NCBI GenBank assembly: GCA_027924585.1
Contig: BSBM01000637.1
Location: forward strand, 1,550,001 to 1,614,000
From: Larix kaempferi
Taxonomy: Eukaryota > Streptophyta > Pinopsida > Pinales > Pinaceae
Length of the DNA: 64,000 nucleotides
Direction of reading: 5' to 3'
Below the pieces are notes generated by a model. The model saw only the letters and a program-made list of their open reading frames with translations. It was not told where the DNA came from and made no database searches. A program made the position numbers and the translations under genes. Numbering within the stretch: position 1 is the first letter of the stretch; each line of letters begins with the position of its first letter. Below are positions 23,069-35,800 of the stretch, one piece after another.

Positions 23069-23847
23069 TGTGAAATTTCCCACATAAGATCCAAAGAGAT
23101 GATGTAAACCTCACTATGAAAGAATTTAGGAAGAAGAGAGAAGCAATAGAACATAGATCCAATAGAGGCAGAATAATTACACACATTACATTAATCAGAA
23201 TAGTAACCGGGTAAATATACAATGCTGAGCATGAGGATTCGAATTCACTAGGTGTAATTCGAATTGTCCTTCATGCACAGATCCATAATCAGTGGAGAGT
23301 CATCAGTGCCAAACTAGGAGTCTATCTCATCATCGGTGAAGTCATCAATGCACAAGTAGTGATCAACCGGGAGTCAAACTGAGTCTAACTGAGTGTGGTT
23401 GGTGTAACTGGCACATGGAAGCACTGATATAGTGAAGGAGACTCAGTGGGGGCGCTCATGGAGCTAACTGGAGTCAAAACAGTCTATCTAGTCACACTGG
23501 AGGTCCAAAAGAGTGATAAGGTCAGTTAGGAGTCAGTTAATCCTTAAATCAAGGAAGAACTGAAGATAACTGAACTAAACTGGACTGGTAGGTGAAGAAA
23601 GGCGCCCTTATCATGCAATAACTGAAAAGAGGGCGCACTAAGCTCTAGGAGAGCTAAGACTGATCCGAGAGAAGCTCCTGGGGCTAGTTTGGCAAGGGCT
23701 AGGTGCTGGTGCTGCAAACCCTAATTGCATGCAAACCCTAATTGCATGCAAAACCCTAATTGCATGCAAAACCCTAATTTTGCATGCAGGACTGAAAATG
23801 TCAGAAATGTTAGAAGGACTAGGATGGAGTATAGGAATATCCTAACA
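23069..23847 (-). repeat. 5' LTR of the copia element
   Basis: Same borders as the other LTR. In minus orientation a possible TATA element (TATATTTA, about 23212-23219) lies about 145 bp before the inner end, leaving a short R-U5. The U3 carries the telo-box/RY array. Confidence 0.95.
23716..23788 (-). promoter_or_regulatory. telo-box / RY motif array in the 5' LTR U3
   Basis: Four AAACCCTAA and four TGCATGC motifs lie 59-131 bp inside the start of U3, upstream of any LTR promoter. In plants, telo-boxes are bound by TRB- and AZF-type factors and RY motifs by B3 factors such as VAL1/2, both linked to Polycomb recruitment. RY motifs also drive seed expression. A role here is inference. Confidence 0.85.
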
Positions 23848-23852
23848 CTATG

Positions 23853-24339
23853 AAGCTATCAACAACCTTAAATGTTACTAAAAATTTCTAAATCATGAAT
23901 AGAAGAAAGTTACAAGCAATGAATCTTGCAGTTTAGAGTCTTAGACATCCCATAACAACCATAAAAAGGCCTTAAGAGCCATAGAAAATTCAAATGCAAT
24001 TTTTCAAGAAACAATAAAATTGCAAGCTCACAAATAAAAAAACCTCATATTTTCCTTTTCAATAATGAGACCTGCAACCTAGAAAAGAAGAGCTTTTCCA
24101 AACATCTTCCAACATATGTTTAGTAAAATCTAGATGCAATGTATTGTCTAATACAAAATACAATGACAACATACCTCTCAACAAGAGGCCTTGGGAGCAT
24201 GATTTGTCCAAAAATAGATTAGAACGTAAACAACAACTAAAATTTCAATATCAAAAATAAAAACCAAAAGAAAAAAAAAGTTTTGAAAAAATTAAAAGCA
24301 ATCAATTCATAAAAAATGATCATCTAGATCGATGATTTT
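23853..24339. other. AT-rich spacer between copia and the CACTA relic
   Basis: No coding potential or repeat recognised. It might contain the left subterminal region of the CACTA element, but no CACTA terminus is visible. Confidence 0.4.
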
Positions 24340-26964
24340 CCCAAAAACTTCATCGGCCATAGAATGAATCTCATTTCTGTCTCCTTCAAACGTTCACATC
24401 CATCAAATTTATCTTCATAGGAAAGGGGGATGTTACTTGTGACATGAATGACATTTACGTTGGCATCTTTTGGACCAAGTGGCACTCCATGGATCATAGT
24501 AAGTGACTGAATTCGTCCAGTGCAGACAATAACACCGTCATGTGGATCTAGTATGTTAACTTTATCACCTATCTAGAATACTTCACGTTCAGCTAGAGTT
24601 AATGGGCACTGTCAAAAACAAAGAAAAAAGTATACATAAATATAAGAAAAAAAATTACAATTAAATTCCAAAAACATGCATAATTATTGTTATAACAAAA
24701 TTAAATGCACTCACCAAGTCAATATTTGAAATATGTACAGCATGAGTTGGCACTGATTGAAAATGATGAGGCACATCAATGTTGGGAGATTTTTGACTTT
24801 CTGAGACTGCATTTTTTCCTTTAATTATATCATGCATGTGATTACATCATGCACAAATCAAATATATCATTATAAGGACACAAACATGTAGTAGACAAAT
24901 ATTAAATATAACATTAAAACACTAAAAATAAGACATAAATCAATTAAATCAGATTATGAAATCAAGTGAACAAATGTTCACATGGGAATGAGAATTAGCT
25001 TACCTCATCTAAATCACTATGAAATCCCTTATTTTTCCATGAAGCGACGATAGGTCCAGAATGGAGGAGGCTATGGTTGACACTGTCTTTGTCAACCCAT
25101 TTATGCATTCCATTACATGTTTATAATTCTCACTATTGTTTTGAACAGTAGATGTGGTTTGGCTTTTCTCAACTTCATTAGATGGTAGTGATCTTCCAAT
25201 TGGACTTATTGATATATGCTCATGTTTAGAATTGTCTAAATATGCCATTATTATATGGTCAACCATTTCACTCACATCCAGTTCTGATCTATTAGCTCCA
25301 TGAACCTACAAATCATTATCAACACATAATTAGTTGGATATAAATATGAATCAAAATGCAATATAATACAATGTACTTATAAATATACTTACAAAAATTC
25401 CATACATAATGTATTCAACAAAAAATACATATACTTACAAACATGTTTTGATTGGCTCGCCACCCACCATGACCCAAAATAAATCGATCCTTCACATTAT
25501 CTCCTGCTTTCTTCCCTTTTGTACTATTTTGCACATATTCTTCAGCATGCATACTTTCCTTCAAATATTCCCACTGTCTGGGAGTCAAGCTGCTATCCCT
25601 ATCTTTTCCATCCAATGTGGATTTTCTGCATTTATGCCTAAAATTATTAATCAATTTTCTCATTCTGGTTTTGTAATATTTGGTGGTAATCCTTCCACCA
25701 ATAGTCTCAAAGAAATTACTATCCATTTGTCGAATCACTTGATCCACATTTCTTTCATCTTGATCTGCAAAATTGAATTGGGTGAGATCCAAATGAGACC
25801 TTACTCTCGTGCCCAACTATGAGGCCCACCTTGAAGTATTTGGTCCAACGGGTTCACCATATTTTACCTCAACCAAATAAGCCATTTTATCTTCTGATTT
25901 CCTTACTTTGGATTCTCTTTATGTGGACCTATACATGCCTTGACTAAATATTCGTCTTTTTATGAAATATGATATATCTTCATTCGAATCAAGATTGGGT
26001 GATGCCAAACGAGCACTTATATTTGACGACACAACAAGTGTTTTTTCTTTGGAAGCTGAAGGCCTAATTGGTTCAATCAAATCAAGATTGGGTGATGCCA
26101 AATGAGCACTCATATTTTTTGACACAGCATGTGTTTTTTCTTTGGCAGCTAAAGGCCTAATTGGCTCCTTGTTGGCCACATTATAATTAGGTGTGGCAAT
26201 AGCTATCTCACTAATTTGCTTAGATGTTCCTTCAAATTTTTGTTTTAATTTTAAATAAAGGTCTCGCATACTTGATTCTGATCCAGAATATATGAAGTCT
26301 TCATCAATATCATCTTGGACATGATCATCATCATGTGATATATCAGGAATATGATCAATAGTATTTTCAACATCTTCTCCATGTACTGATCCACCAAGGC
26401 GTAGGCTTCTTCGAGCTAGAGGCAATGTTCCTTTGCTTGCCTTTTGTTTTTGCTCATTTTGTGTAGAATCGACCTTTACCCTATAAAATAAAAAAAACTT
26501 ATTAAATTAGAATCGAAAGCATAGATGGCCCACATCATCAAATATATTATATACAACTATCATAAAATATGCATAAAGTTGAAAAGTACGAGCAACAACT
26601 ACTTACTGATTTCCCAAACTATGAGTTTGCAATGATGTGCCTTTGCTTGCCTTTTGGTTCTGCGCTTTTTCTCTAGAAGCCAACTTTTCCCTATAAAACA
26701 AAAAACTTATCAAATGAGAATCAAAAGCATATATAGGCTACGTCATGAAATATATTATAAACAACTTTCATGAAAGAAGCATAGAAGTGAAAAGGCACAA
26801 GGAATAACTACTTACTTATTTCCCAAACCAAGAGATGACATATATTCTTCATTTCTTGCAATTTGTTCTTTACGAACACACTCATATTATACAACATTTT
26901 CATCATTGTTTTGGCCACTTTTACGTTTCAGCCCTGTATTCTTCATAGCCGTTATGTCCAACAT
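24340..26964 (-). pseudogene. CACTA (En/Spm) second gene, Ptta/Transposase_24-type, decayed
   Basis: Exon 1 (26964-26816) starts MLDITAMKNTGLKRKSG, ends MSSLGLGNK at a GTAAGTAG donor, and carries one TAA (NVV*YEC). Two similar small exons follow (near 26690 and 26480, duplicated). A long exon then gives an acidic/Ser-rich section with an internal duplication (PIRPLAAKEKT / PIRPSASKEKT). Next comes the conserved domain: KYGEPVGPNTSRWAS*LGTR, with a TAG, then WEYLKESMHAEEYVQ and GHGGWRANQ, matching the plant Ptta/En/Spm transposase pattern. 24360-24620 encodes a C-terminal domain (DGVIVCTGRIQSL, HGVPLGPKDANV) resembling DUF8039-type tails, again with one stop. It pairs with the TNP2 gene just upstream on the same strand. 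In active CACTA elements this class of protein binds subterminal repeats. Confidence 0.75.
26427..26840 (-). repeat. tandem duplication containing an exon of the CACTA second gene
   Basis: 26427-26630 and 26634-26840 are similar over their length. Each has CCTTTGCTTGCCTTTTG, a CCCTATAAA acceptor context, an intron with TATTATA, and ACTACTTACT. Each unit holds an exon encoding a QxxKASKGT peptide, so an exon-intron pair was duplicated within the gene. Confidence 0.75.
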
Positions 26965-27061
26965 ATCTCATAGAAAACATCATTAATACATGGACAAACA
27001 TCATTAGTACATGGACCCAATGTTGAGATCAATGCAACAAGGTGCTAATGACACCAAAGCA

Positions 27062-27099
<38 letters not shown>
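27062..27099 (+). repeat. (CA)n microsatellite
   Basis: About 18 CA dinucleotides, in the spacer between the two CACTA genes. Confidence 0.95.
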
Positions 27100-27103
<4 letters not shown>

Positions 27104-28329
27104 TGGCCCTTATAAGGAATCCATATCATAAATATTATAAGGAATCCATATCATAAATCCTATCAGTTTGCCTCCCTTATCTAGTCTAGAATGTCCCAAG
27201 ATTCATGCTTCATACAATTGTATCTCCCCCTCCCCAAATGGGGAATACTTAACCAATTCTCCATCTATCTTCCTAACTCATATAAATCAGAATTACATCA
27301 TGGTTATTCATATATAAAAAACCCGGTACATATTCATAGTCATAACTTCAAAATAAAATACTTTAATTCAAATCTAACTACTAATAAAAACAAGGATGAT
27401 TAGCATTACCCCCATCAGCATTACCCTGTACCCCCATGATCAGCGTTACCTTGTACTTTTCCAATTAGCATATTATTGTGCCATCTGATTAGCATTACCC
27501 CCACAAAATTAGTCCAACATTCAATCAATAAGACAAACCAACTCAAAGAAAAAATATTGCTTCTCTTGACACAAATAAGTACCCTGCATTTGACCATTTC
27601 TGGTGAACTAATTGTGGCTAATAAGACATTTGGTGTTCTTGAAGCACAATTAATGCATCTAGGTAGTGCCCTTATGATCAATGATAAAATGATGGAAGAA
27701 AAATATGATGCTATAATTTCAGAGAATGAACTTGTTTTACTTCTCCTTATTACACTAGTTTACCTATGTTCAGAGTCAAGATCAACAAAAGTGTCATTTT
27801 TGGAGTTATCAAAAAAAGATCACATCTCACTATTTTAAAATAATTTGGAAAGGATTCTTGAAGTGGGATGAGTATGTCTGCCGTCACATATTTGAAATTG
27901 TACCGTGTGATGAAAGGAGCTGTGAGACCACATAAGATTTTGCATTCTTTCATCTTTTGTTAACATTGAAACTCAAAAACATCCATTCATATCATTTCTT
28001 GGACATAATTTGATAGTAAGGAACAGAAGGCAGTCATATTTGAAACATTGCATAGTACCAAAAACAAATATTTGGATAATCCCATGGCCAAAACAATAAA
28101 ATCCATAGAAAGCTTAGTACAGAGTTTAGTACAACCATTGGCTAATACCATGACAAAAACAATAAAATACAATTTGCATAGTGAAAATTTATTCCATAAA
28201 TTTAAGGTGACAAATCATCATCGTCATGATTTGCATTGCCATCAAGATCACAATCGTGATCACTTGTGTATGCATCTGCTTCATTATCTCCATCGTACTC
28301 CTACAATATATTTTCCTAACCATGCGTTA
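27100..28329. other. spacer between the two CACTA genes
   Basis: Non-coding AT-rich sequence. The open frames here (for example 27476-27838) have no recognisable domain. Intergenic or intronic CACTA sequence by position. Confidence 0.4.
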
Positions 28330-31300
28330 CATTCTCTATCTTAGTATCTTCATTGGGAATCAAAGTTTCTTCTTCAAATATAGCTATATTGTCATCTTCA
28401 ACTTCTTTTTCCAATATTTCTTGTAAACTAGTACATTGCTCATCGACCATTATATCAATATATTCCATGAATTTCCTTTTGGAACGAGACTCTACTAGAA
28501 TGGCATACGACCATCCTGGGATTGTTATATCACCAATTAGAATTGACTGGGCAATTTGAAGAGGGGAAACATATGACTCACCAGTCTTTGATAACATTTG
28601 GCGTGTATTTGCACGTACAAATCCATACTCATCACGTTGTATTACAGATGGTTTGATCCAATTACATTTTAATAATATGGCACTAGTCTCACCATAATCA
28701 AGTTGAATAATTTCCTATATGAATCCAACATATAGTTTATTTTTAGTGTCGTAATGAAATTCAACACTAACAATACAATAACAATTTTCCTTTCCTGTGT
28801 CCTTTTCTTCCACTCTTAAATGACTACCATAGGACCACATCCCACTGAAAGAAGTAGCTGATATATTTGGAGGCCTTGAAATCTCAATTTCCTCGATTTT
28901 TATATCCCAACCTTCTTGTCGTGCATCACTAATTGCATCAACAATCCAATCATCAAATTTTGGAAAAGAACCAACTCCGATATTCAAATCCTTAAGTGTA
29001 CGCTTTCGAGATGGACGCATCCCTATTCAAATCTCTTCTCCGTATTTTCTACATAGAATATGGAAATACAAGATAGTAAGAATGACAATAATTTAACTAT
29101 TAAATGAAATTAAATAAGTAAATTATCATGTAAATAATATTTCACCTGCGTCACTTATCAAATGAGGATGTGTTTTGAAGAGCATAGGCATGTATCGCAA
29201 TTCTTTCCTTGGTTGATAGCTTGAAGCGACGTCCATTTCCTTCTAATAATTCACCTGCAACTCTCTCCTCTTCGTCATCATCCCATACATGTCGATTGAA
29301 ATCATTAAAATCCTTCATATATTATGTGCAAAATCCTATGGCCTCCTGCATTGCATATCCCTCACACATGCTGCCTTCTGGTGTTGCCTTGTTACGAACA
29401 AAATTTTCCAGAACCTTCATATATCATTCTATAGGATACACCCATCTTGTTCTTATCGGGCCACAATGATCTAGTTCATGTTCTAGATGTATAAGAAGAT
29501 GCATAGAAATATTGAATATTATTGGTGGAAATTCCCGTTCCAATAAGCAAAGGACTTCAACAACCTCTTCCCTCAAATTATAAAAGTTTTGAAGGATCTA
29601 ACACATGCATACTTATTCTCTTCAATATTAGGCCCAACATTATAATTGACAATCTTGGCCCCTTTTCCAAACTTGATATGAACGTAATAGGTAAAATATC
29701 CTCGATTATGACATGATAGTCATGGGTCTTGAGGCTTTTTAAGCCGTTGATGTCAGTTTTCCTTCTAACATTACTACTCACATATCCAGTAGGAAAGCGA
29801 GTCTGAGACATCAACATTAAGAATTGTTCATGTTGTTCCTTTGTCCACACATAAGGAGCAATGATTTTTCTATATTTTCCATCACCATATTTTTCAACCC
29901 AAATATTTCGACGAATCTTTAGTCCTTGAAGGTCTAGGCGTGATGAAAATTTATCATATGCACCAAAAAGAGTTTCTATAATAACAAAAGCTATGCTTTT
30001 CTCAGTACGCATAAATTCAACAGTATGCATAAATTCAACAGTATGCCTAATGGTTATATGCTTAAAGTATGGCAACTTATAGAGTATGCAAAATCATTTT
30101 ACACCACTTTCATTGAGTGGATCATTTTTACTACCAAGAATGCCACCATTTTCAATAAACTGCATTCTTTTTTCTAGATTCTGAATAATGTAATCACTTT
30201 TTATTGCCGATGGTGCTTCACGATTCTCTTCCTGGCCATTGAAACATGATTTTTTTCGACGATATGGATCCTACATTTTAAGGTAAGCACAATTTCCACA
30301 ATAAATACACTTACACAAACTACTTGAGTGCCTCACAAAACCATTAAAGATGCAAGCCAGACATCCATGGTATCCATGAACATTGAGACTAGTCAATGTG
30401 CCATATGTAGGAAAATCATGTATCGTAAGCAATAAAGAAGCTCTTAAATTCAACTGGATTGAATCATTGTGCCTTGAAATTTGAATTGCTTCAATTCCTT
30501 TCCAAAATTATGCTAGCACATCAAATAATGGCTCTAAATAAACATAAATTGTATCTGAAGTCACACTTTTCTTTCCTGGTATAATCAATGACAACATCAA
30601 GAAAAATGGTTTGGTTGCTAACCATGGAGGCAAGTTATAATTTATTAAAAACACTGGCCATGTTGACCATTTAGTACTCTGATCTGAGAATGGGTTCACC
30701 CCATCTAGAGCTAAAACCAACCTTATATTACGAGGATCTTGGGAAAAATCAAGCCATTTGTTGTCAAATTCCATCCATGTCTTAGAATCCACCACAAACC
30801 ATTGTTTTCCATTGGTGCTCTTATTTTGGGCATGCCATTGCATAAGCTCAACAATGTATCGACATCTATACATTCAAAGTAACCGTGGGATTACTGGAAA
30901 GTGGCGAAGAATATTTCTAGGAACTAAATTTGATTTCAACCCTGGTCTATACCTCTGTTCTTTACATTTCAGACATTCATTCTCACTTGCATGATTTTTG
31001 TGAAATAATACACAACCATTCACACATGTGTGGATATTCTCATACTGTAAGCCTAGCTTAGTGATTGGCGCTTTACATGCACTCCGTTTTGTTGGAAATT
31101 TGGAGTCAGGTGGTAACAACTGATGTAACAATGCCAATAAATCATCAACACTCTCATTTTTCCAACCATGCACCATTTTCAATTTAAGAATTAGAAGGAT
31201 TGTTGTCAAATGACTTAACCTGCAAGTACCATACATAGGTTTTGAAGCATCTTCCATCAATTTGTGCCATTCATCCTTGAAACCCTCATTCATCATTCTA

Positions 31301-31600
31301 TCAACTTCAATCCCTTAATCTAGGATTGTTGCCTCTTCATTTGTGTTTGCTTCCTCTTCGTCTATGCTTGGTGTCTCTACGTCTCTCATGCTTTGCAATG
31401 GTATCCTATCTGGATAACTATTTTGAGGGAAAGGGCTTATACCGCTATGACCGAATCTCAACATATGTTCAAATCCTTATTCTCTTCTTCCCACCATGAC
31501 AATCCTTACATGGGAATGCATATTTCTACAATCTATTCTCATCGACTATTCTCTCATCAAGTGCATGGTATTCATTCGATGATAAAATTGGCCGTTGACT
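28330..31600 (-). pseudogene. CACTA transposase TNP2 (TNPD) with DUF4218/DUF4216-like parts, decayed
   Basis: Reading down from about 31.6 kb: a transposase-associated cysteine stretch (FPCKDCHGGKK, with a frameshift); then the TNP2 core at 31296-30508 (LHQLLPPDSKFP, YENIHTCVNGCVLFHKNHA, RNIRLVLALDGVNPF, TKWSTWPVFLINYNLPPWL, SLIIPGKKS); then CYMG/DPYRRKK-type sequence near 30.25 kb. The DUF4218-like part follows: GYVSSNVRRKTDINGLKSLK, then EREFPPIIFNISMHLLIHL and RNKATPEGSMCEGYAMQEA (29750-29330). A DUF4216-like part (28760-28560: EIIQLDYGE, DEYGFVRANTRQ) and an acidic tail end the gene. Stops interrupt it at D*GIE, LL*MYR, LA*FW, KM*DPY, VK*FCI, IE*YMK and CT*YM. At LL*MYR and IE*YMK the family has Arg, which points to CGA-to-TGA. 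TNP2 is the DDE-type transposase of CACTA elements; this copy is dead. Confidence 0.88.
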
Positions 31601-32517
31601 CATCTTCAATTTTATGCATTCAATTATGACACCGGTATGTTAATATTAATTTCAACTCTTTTCATCTATCTCATCTGGAATTGAAATGTAATATCAAAAC
31701 CAATTCTTAGAAAAAAAAGGGAATTTAAGACTTAATTTTTCCACTTTCCATTGAAAAAGGTTTACTAGGTTACTATTTAGTAAGGAGGGTTCTTGTTCTT
31801 CAGACAATGTAATTCTTTTGATCACCGATATTTACATTCTTAGCCCAAAAATGTCTCAAATCTTGGTTCCTGTAAGTTTATTATTTGTTAAATTAAGATC
31901 CAATACAAGGTTTGAAGTGTTGATGTTTGGGTAGCATCGAAATCCATTCTCTAGGAGATTGGCATCAACCCGGGGCTAAGGACCTAGTTTACTAGTTAAC
32001 TAGTTTAACTTAGTCAGATGAATTTGAACTTGGTTCTTTTCTCTTTTCAGGTAGTCTAGTAGATAGATAGATTAGTTGTGTGGGAGAGATAATTTAATTA
32101 GAAATAGGTACTTGAATTTTAGATCTTTCATGTATAATAAGTGAGGTCTTCTAGTACTGTTAGAAGTGGTGTTTTACCACATTGGGAGAATGTATCCCGA
32201 TGGATGTTTAATTGTAAATTACTTTAAGTACTATCAATATGGCTTTGATATCATGGTGAGGAACAAATATTTTAGAATCTCCCAAATGTTGGTCAAATTC
32301 TTCTTTTAAAATAGAGATTTGTGAGATGGTAACAAGGTGGACTACATTATCTTAACTCTTGAACTCAACACCTCTAAAATATCGGTCAGACCATGACCAT
32401 TCAAAATATACAAATATATATGGTCCATCCAGTAGGTGGAATGATTTGGATATGTTAACCCTTGATTTCATAACTATCTCAACATTGATCAAGCTACCCT
32501 TAAAAGATGGTTGTAAT
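31601..32517. other. unassigned, upstream of the CACTA transposase
   Basis: No gene recognised and no TAGTG-type terminus found, so the 5' end of the CACTA element is not defined. The last 250 bp loosely resemble the second part of the 15.8-20 kb array unit. Confidence 0.4.
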
Positions 32518-32860
32518 AAGACTTGAATACAAAAACTTCCAAATACTTGTCAAACTAAACCACCCTCTACAAATATATATCTCTACAAAATATAGATGTG
32601 TAAATACAAAACCTCCCAAATATTTGTCTAACTAAACCACCCTCTACAAATATATATCTATAGAGATGTGTGATGATAACTAGGTGGTGGAGTGCCTTGA
32701 TAGCTTAAACCTTGAACTTGTAACCTTCCAAATATTGGTACAACCATCTTTGACAAGGATATTGGTACAACCATATTTTACAATGATATTGGCCCAACCA
32801 TATTTTACAAGAATACAGAGGTATGGGAGTTGATAACTAGGTGGTGGAGTTCCTTGGTAT
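32518..32860 (+). repeat. detached half-unit of the 15.8-20 kb array
   Basis: Matches only the second part of the array unit: CTCCCAAATATTTGTCTAAC, TATATATCTATAGAG, GATAACTAGGTGGTGGAGTG, TTGGTACAACCAT and the closing GGTATGGGAGTTGATAACTA. The first 80 bp are duplicated locally. It ends where the RNase H array begins. Confidence 0.85.
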
Positions 32861-35800
32861 GAATTCCAAAAAATATTTTAGTACATGGACTTCCTAAATA
32901 ATATGCATGGGAATCCTAAAAAGAAGCACTTCTAATTGTTTTGCACATGCCACATGAAGAAACATGTTCTAGATTATCATAGGTGTAACTCATGAAACAC
33001 CAAATCTTGGTTTTCCCATCTAATCAGTTCCCTTTAGGCATGTCTGAATTTATAATGCCCCTAAAGAATCAACCTTGTCGAAGCCAGAGTATGCTTGGGG
33101 CTTAAGAGTTTCCACAAACATTGAAGCAAAGGCACAATCATAGTGTGGTTCATCCCCCATTTTTTAACTCCCAATTTTGCAAGGTTAAAAATGATATAAT
33201 ACATCCAAATTTGGATTTGGCTATGCAATTTGAATCCATTTTGTTTAATCGGGTCCTACTATCTCTACATAGAAACATAGAGTATCTAACTGATCTTGTA
33301 GTACAACTTGATGAAGGAAATATTAGTCTAGAAGGGATAAAAATGATCTACCCACTGTATTCTAACAATATCCATGTATGAATTCCAAAAAATCTTCAAG
33401 TACATGGACTTCCTGAAGCATATGTCTATGAATCTTCAAAAGAAGCACTTCTAATTATTTTGCACATGCCACATGCAGAAACATGTTCTAGATTATCATA
33501 GGTGCAACTTAGGAAACACCAAATCTTGGTTTTCCCATGTAATCAGTTCCCTTTAGGCATGTCTGAAAATATAATGCCCCTAAACAATCAACCTTGTGAG
33601 CAAAATGATAAATAATGGAAACCTAAAAATACATCCATCAATTCAATATGCTCATAGCCTAATAGTACAACATCTTAGAATGACTTGAATATTTTGAAAA
33701 AGGTAAATGCTTTCTAGAGTTAGAGACAAAAATGATCTAACCACTATATCCTAACAATCTCCAAGTATGGGGTGGGGGGAAGGAGGGTTCTCCTCATTGA
33801 TCCTAGATAAGATAATTTTATTAATGTCCAACTAATGACCACAAAGTTGGTCAATGGGACTACTGAGTACAATGATGTTGTTACGAAGATAGAGTATGTC
33901 TAGGGATTAATAGTTGCCGTAAATATTGAAGCAAAGGCACAAGTTGTCTACCGAGGCTCGTAAAGAGTAAAGACACATGGAATTGAACATATCACAATTG
34001 TTGGGAATCATCAATCATAGTGTGGTTCATCCCCCATATTTCAACTCCCAATTCTTCCAGGTTAAAAATGATATAATACATCCAAATTTGGATTTGGCTA
34101 CGCAATTTGACTCCATTTCCTTTGAACAGGTCGTACGACTCTACATAGAAACATAGGCTATCTAGTTGATCTCGCAGTTTAGCTTGATGAAGGAAAGATT
34201 AGTTTAGAAGGGGGGGTCTCCGGTTCCTACCCTATCCATTGAGCATTAAGTATCATAAGGTGGTGATGGACACATGGACACAGTCGTAGGGACAAGAGGA
34301 TACACATTAAAGCCACATATTATGCCTCCATCCATCTATTTCAAAACAATGAAAAAATAATTATTAGGATGGCGAAATGGTTTTCAATGCTGTGGGAATT
34401 TTATCCCATAGTATCCTTTGGTTTAAATAAATAAATTAAACTAAATTAAATAACTGTTTTGTACATGCCACATGCAAAAAAATGTTCTATATTATCATAG
34501 GTGCAACTCAGGCAACACCAAATCTTGGTTTTGCCATGTAATCAGTTCCCTTTAGGCATGTCTGAAAATATAATACCCTTAAACAGACAACCTTGTGAGC
34601 AAAATGATAAATAATGGAAACCTAATAAGACATCCATCAATTTATTATGCTCATAGCCTAATAGCACTACATCCTAGAATGACTTGAATATTTTACAAAA
34701 AGGTAAATGCTTTCTAGAGTTAGAGAGAAAAGTGATCTAACCAATATATCCTAACAATCTCCAAGTATGAGGTGGGGGGAAGGAGGGTGCTCCTCATTGA
34801 TCCTAGATAATATAATTTTATTAATGTCCAACTAATGACTACAAAGTTGGTCAATGGGACTATTGAGTACAATTATGTTGTTACGAATCCAGAGTATGCC
34901 TGGGGCTTAAGAGTTGCCACAAATATTGAAGCAAAGGCACAAGTTGTCTATCGTGGCTTGCAAAGAGTAAGGGAACATGGAATTGAACATATCACAGTTG
35001 TTAGGACTCATCAATCATAGTGTGGTTCATCCCCCATTTTTCAAATCTCAATTATTCCAGGTTAAAAATGATATAATACATCCAACTTTGGATTTGGCTA
35101 TGCAATTTAACTCCATTTCATTTAATCAGGTCCTACTATCTCTAAATAGAAACACAAAATATCTAGTTGATCTTGCAATACAAATTGATGAAGGAAAGAT
35201 TAGTCTAGAAGGGATAAAAATTATCTACCCACTTTATTCTAACAATCTCCATGTATGAATTCCAAACAATCTTCAAGTACATGGACTTCCTGAAGCATAT
35301 GCCTAGGCATCTTCAAAAGAAGCACTTATAATTGTTTTGCACATGCCACATGAAGAAAAATGTTTTAGATTATCATAGGTGCAAGTTAGGCAACACCAAA
35401 TATTGGTTTTCCCATCTAATCGGTTCCATTTAGGCATGTCTAAAAATATAATGCCCCTAAACAGTCAACCTTGTGAGCAAAATGATAAATAATGGAAACC
35501 TAAAAAGACATCCATCAATTCAGTATGCTCATAGCCTAATAGAACTACATCCTAGAATGACTTGAATATTTTACAAAAGGTAAGCGCTTTCTAGAATTAG
35601 AGAGAAAAACGATCTAACCACTATATCCTAACAATATCCAAGTATGGGGTGGGGGGAGGGGGGGTGCTCCTCATTGATCCTAGATAAGATAATTTTATTA
35701 ATGTCCAACTGATGACCACAAAGTTGGTCAATGGGACAACTGAGTACAATGATGTTGTTATGAATCTAGAGTATGCTTGGGGCTTTAAGAGTTGTCGTAA

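Larger units (their letters stand above)
20277..23847 (-). mobile_element. complete non-autonomous Ty1/copia retrotransposon
   Basis: 3,571-bp element with 779-bp LTRs at both ends. CTATG is duplicated at 20272-20276 and 23848-23852. In minus orientation the order is 5' LTR (23847-23069), primer-binding site, gag-protease frame, polypurine tract, 3' LTR (21055-20277). By eye the LTRs differ at only four sites (GCC/TCC, GTT/GCT, AAA/AAC and GAAAG/GAGAG contexts), about 0.5%, so insertion is recent on the scale of this genome. Integrase and nearly all of reverse transcriptase are missing, so movement would need enzymes supplied in trans. It resembles gag-only non-autonomous plant elements but also keeps a protease. 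Confidence 0.95.
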
